NCBI GenBank assembly: GCA_009908585.1
Contig: JAAAOZ010000069.1
Location: forward strand, 1-5,736
Direction of reading: 5' to 3'
DNA: 5,736 nucleotides
From: Chloroflexota bacterium
GTDB lineage: Bacteria > Chloroflexota > Anaerolineae > B4-G1 > SLSP01
Below, in pieces: positions 5,337 through 5,736 of this stretch (its first letter is position 1; the number at the start of each line of letters is the position of its first letter). The notes under the pieces are model-generated. The model was given only the letters and a program-made list of their open reading frames with translations, was not told the DNA's origin and ran no database searches. The position numbers were made by a program, and so were the translations under genes.

Positions 5337-5736
5337 TCAATCAAGCGTCATAAATAGATTGTTCAGCGCTTCCGCCAGGGTGGGATGGGCGAAGACGCCG
5401 TCGCGCAGGGCCGTGTAGGGCAGATCGCCCATCATCGCCACCTTGAGCGCGGAGGCGACCTCGCCGCCCTCGATGCCCAACATCGCCGCGCCGAGGATGC
5501 GATCCGTTTCCGCGTCCACCACCGCTTTCATCAGGCCGCGCGATTCATTCACCTCTATCGCCCGCGCCACGTGGCTCATCGGCATCTTGGCCACGCGGAG
5601 GTCGTGGCCGCGTTGTCGCGCCAGCGATTCGGTGAGGCCCACGCGCCCCAACTGGGGATCCATAAAGACCACGTAGGTCAGCAGCCGCTCGTCATAGGCG
5701 GCGTCGCCCTCGCGGAGCAGGTTCGCGCGCACGATG
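5337..5736 (-). CDS. FAD-dependent pyridine nucleotide-disulfide oxidoreductase, C-terminal dimerisation domain (5' part outside window)
   Basis: The last 132 codons are present. The frame is open to the window edge, so the GTG at 5732 is internal. The fragment covers almost the whole dimerisation domain of the mercuric reductase/dihydrolipoamide dehydrogenase superfamily: VVFMDPQLGRVGLTE (about 22-36), the AKMPMSHVARAIE-x-x-ESRGLMKAVVD segment (49-74), ILGAAMLGIEGGE (80-92), and HPTLAEALNNLF with the catalytic His117-Glu122 pair that serves as acid-base at the active-site disulfide of the partner subunit. The full protein should be about 450-480 residues with FAD and NAD(P) domains and a CxxxxC motif, none of which can be seen here. 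The VARAIE-ESRG segment resembles the RclA/YkgC-type 'mercuric reductase-like' enzymes more than true lipoamide dehydrogenases, so the substrate is uncertain. It reads directly towards the dehydrogenase gene. Confidence 0.92.
   Translation of the reverse strand, partial: IVRANLLREGDAAYDERLLTYVVFMDPQLGRVGLTESLARQRGHDLRVAKMPMSHVARAIEVNESRGLMKAVVDAETDRILGAAMLGIEGGEVASALKVAMMGDLPYTALRDGVFAHPTLAEALNNLFMTLD

Overview
The window looks like ordinary chromosomal DNA of an environmental bacterium, most likely a member of Chloroflexota (Anaerolineae/Caldilineae type). That placement is inference. It rests on the architecture of the large secreted protein, its C-terminal -IFLPLVLRQ tail, and a moderately high GC content. 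No rRNA, tRNA, CRISPR array, transposase or phage gene was seen.

Layout: positions 2-4015 (+) hold the last 1337 codons of a very large secreted or surface protein whose 5' end lies outside the window. It is a string of beta-sandwich modules: three BACON/Ig-like units, two carboxypeptidase-regulatory-like units, a MAM-like jellyroll, a nidogen-like domain, a NEW3-like domain, a DUF11-type repeat, two InlB B-type repeats, a cadherin/He_PIG-like domain and a short basic tail. Two of these domains appear to be nested inside other modules. Positions 4016-4376 are intergenic. They contain an inverted repeat just after the stop codon, a textbook intrinsic terminator with a GAAA tetraloop, and a cluster of imperfect palindromes.

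On the minus strand, converging on the surface-protein gene, lie a complete short-form 6-phosphogluconate dehydrogenase (5291-4377) and, 45 bp upstream of it, the C-terminal end of a FAD-dependent pyridine nucleotide-disulfide oxidoreductase (5736-5337, 5' part outside the window). The two are probably co-transcribed and both handle nicotinamide cofactors, but no direct pathway link between them is visible. The surface protein is functionally unrelated.

No convincing new multi-gene system is present. The points most worth a second look are the nested domain insertions and conserved cysteine pairs of the surface protein, its C-terminal tail as a candidate sorting signal, an NADP-type cofactor motif in the short-form dehydrogenase, the intergenic palindrome cluster, and an 11-nt match to a sequencing-adapter end between the two minus-strand genes.
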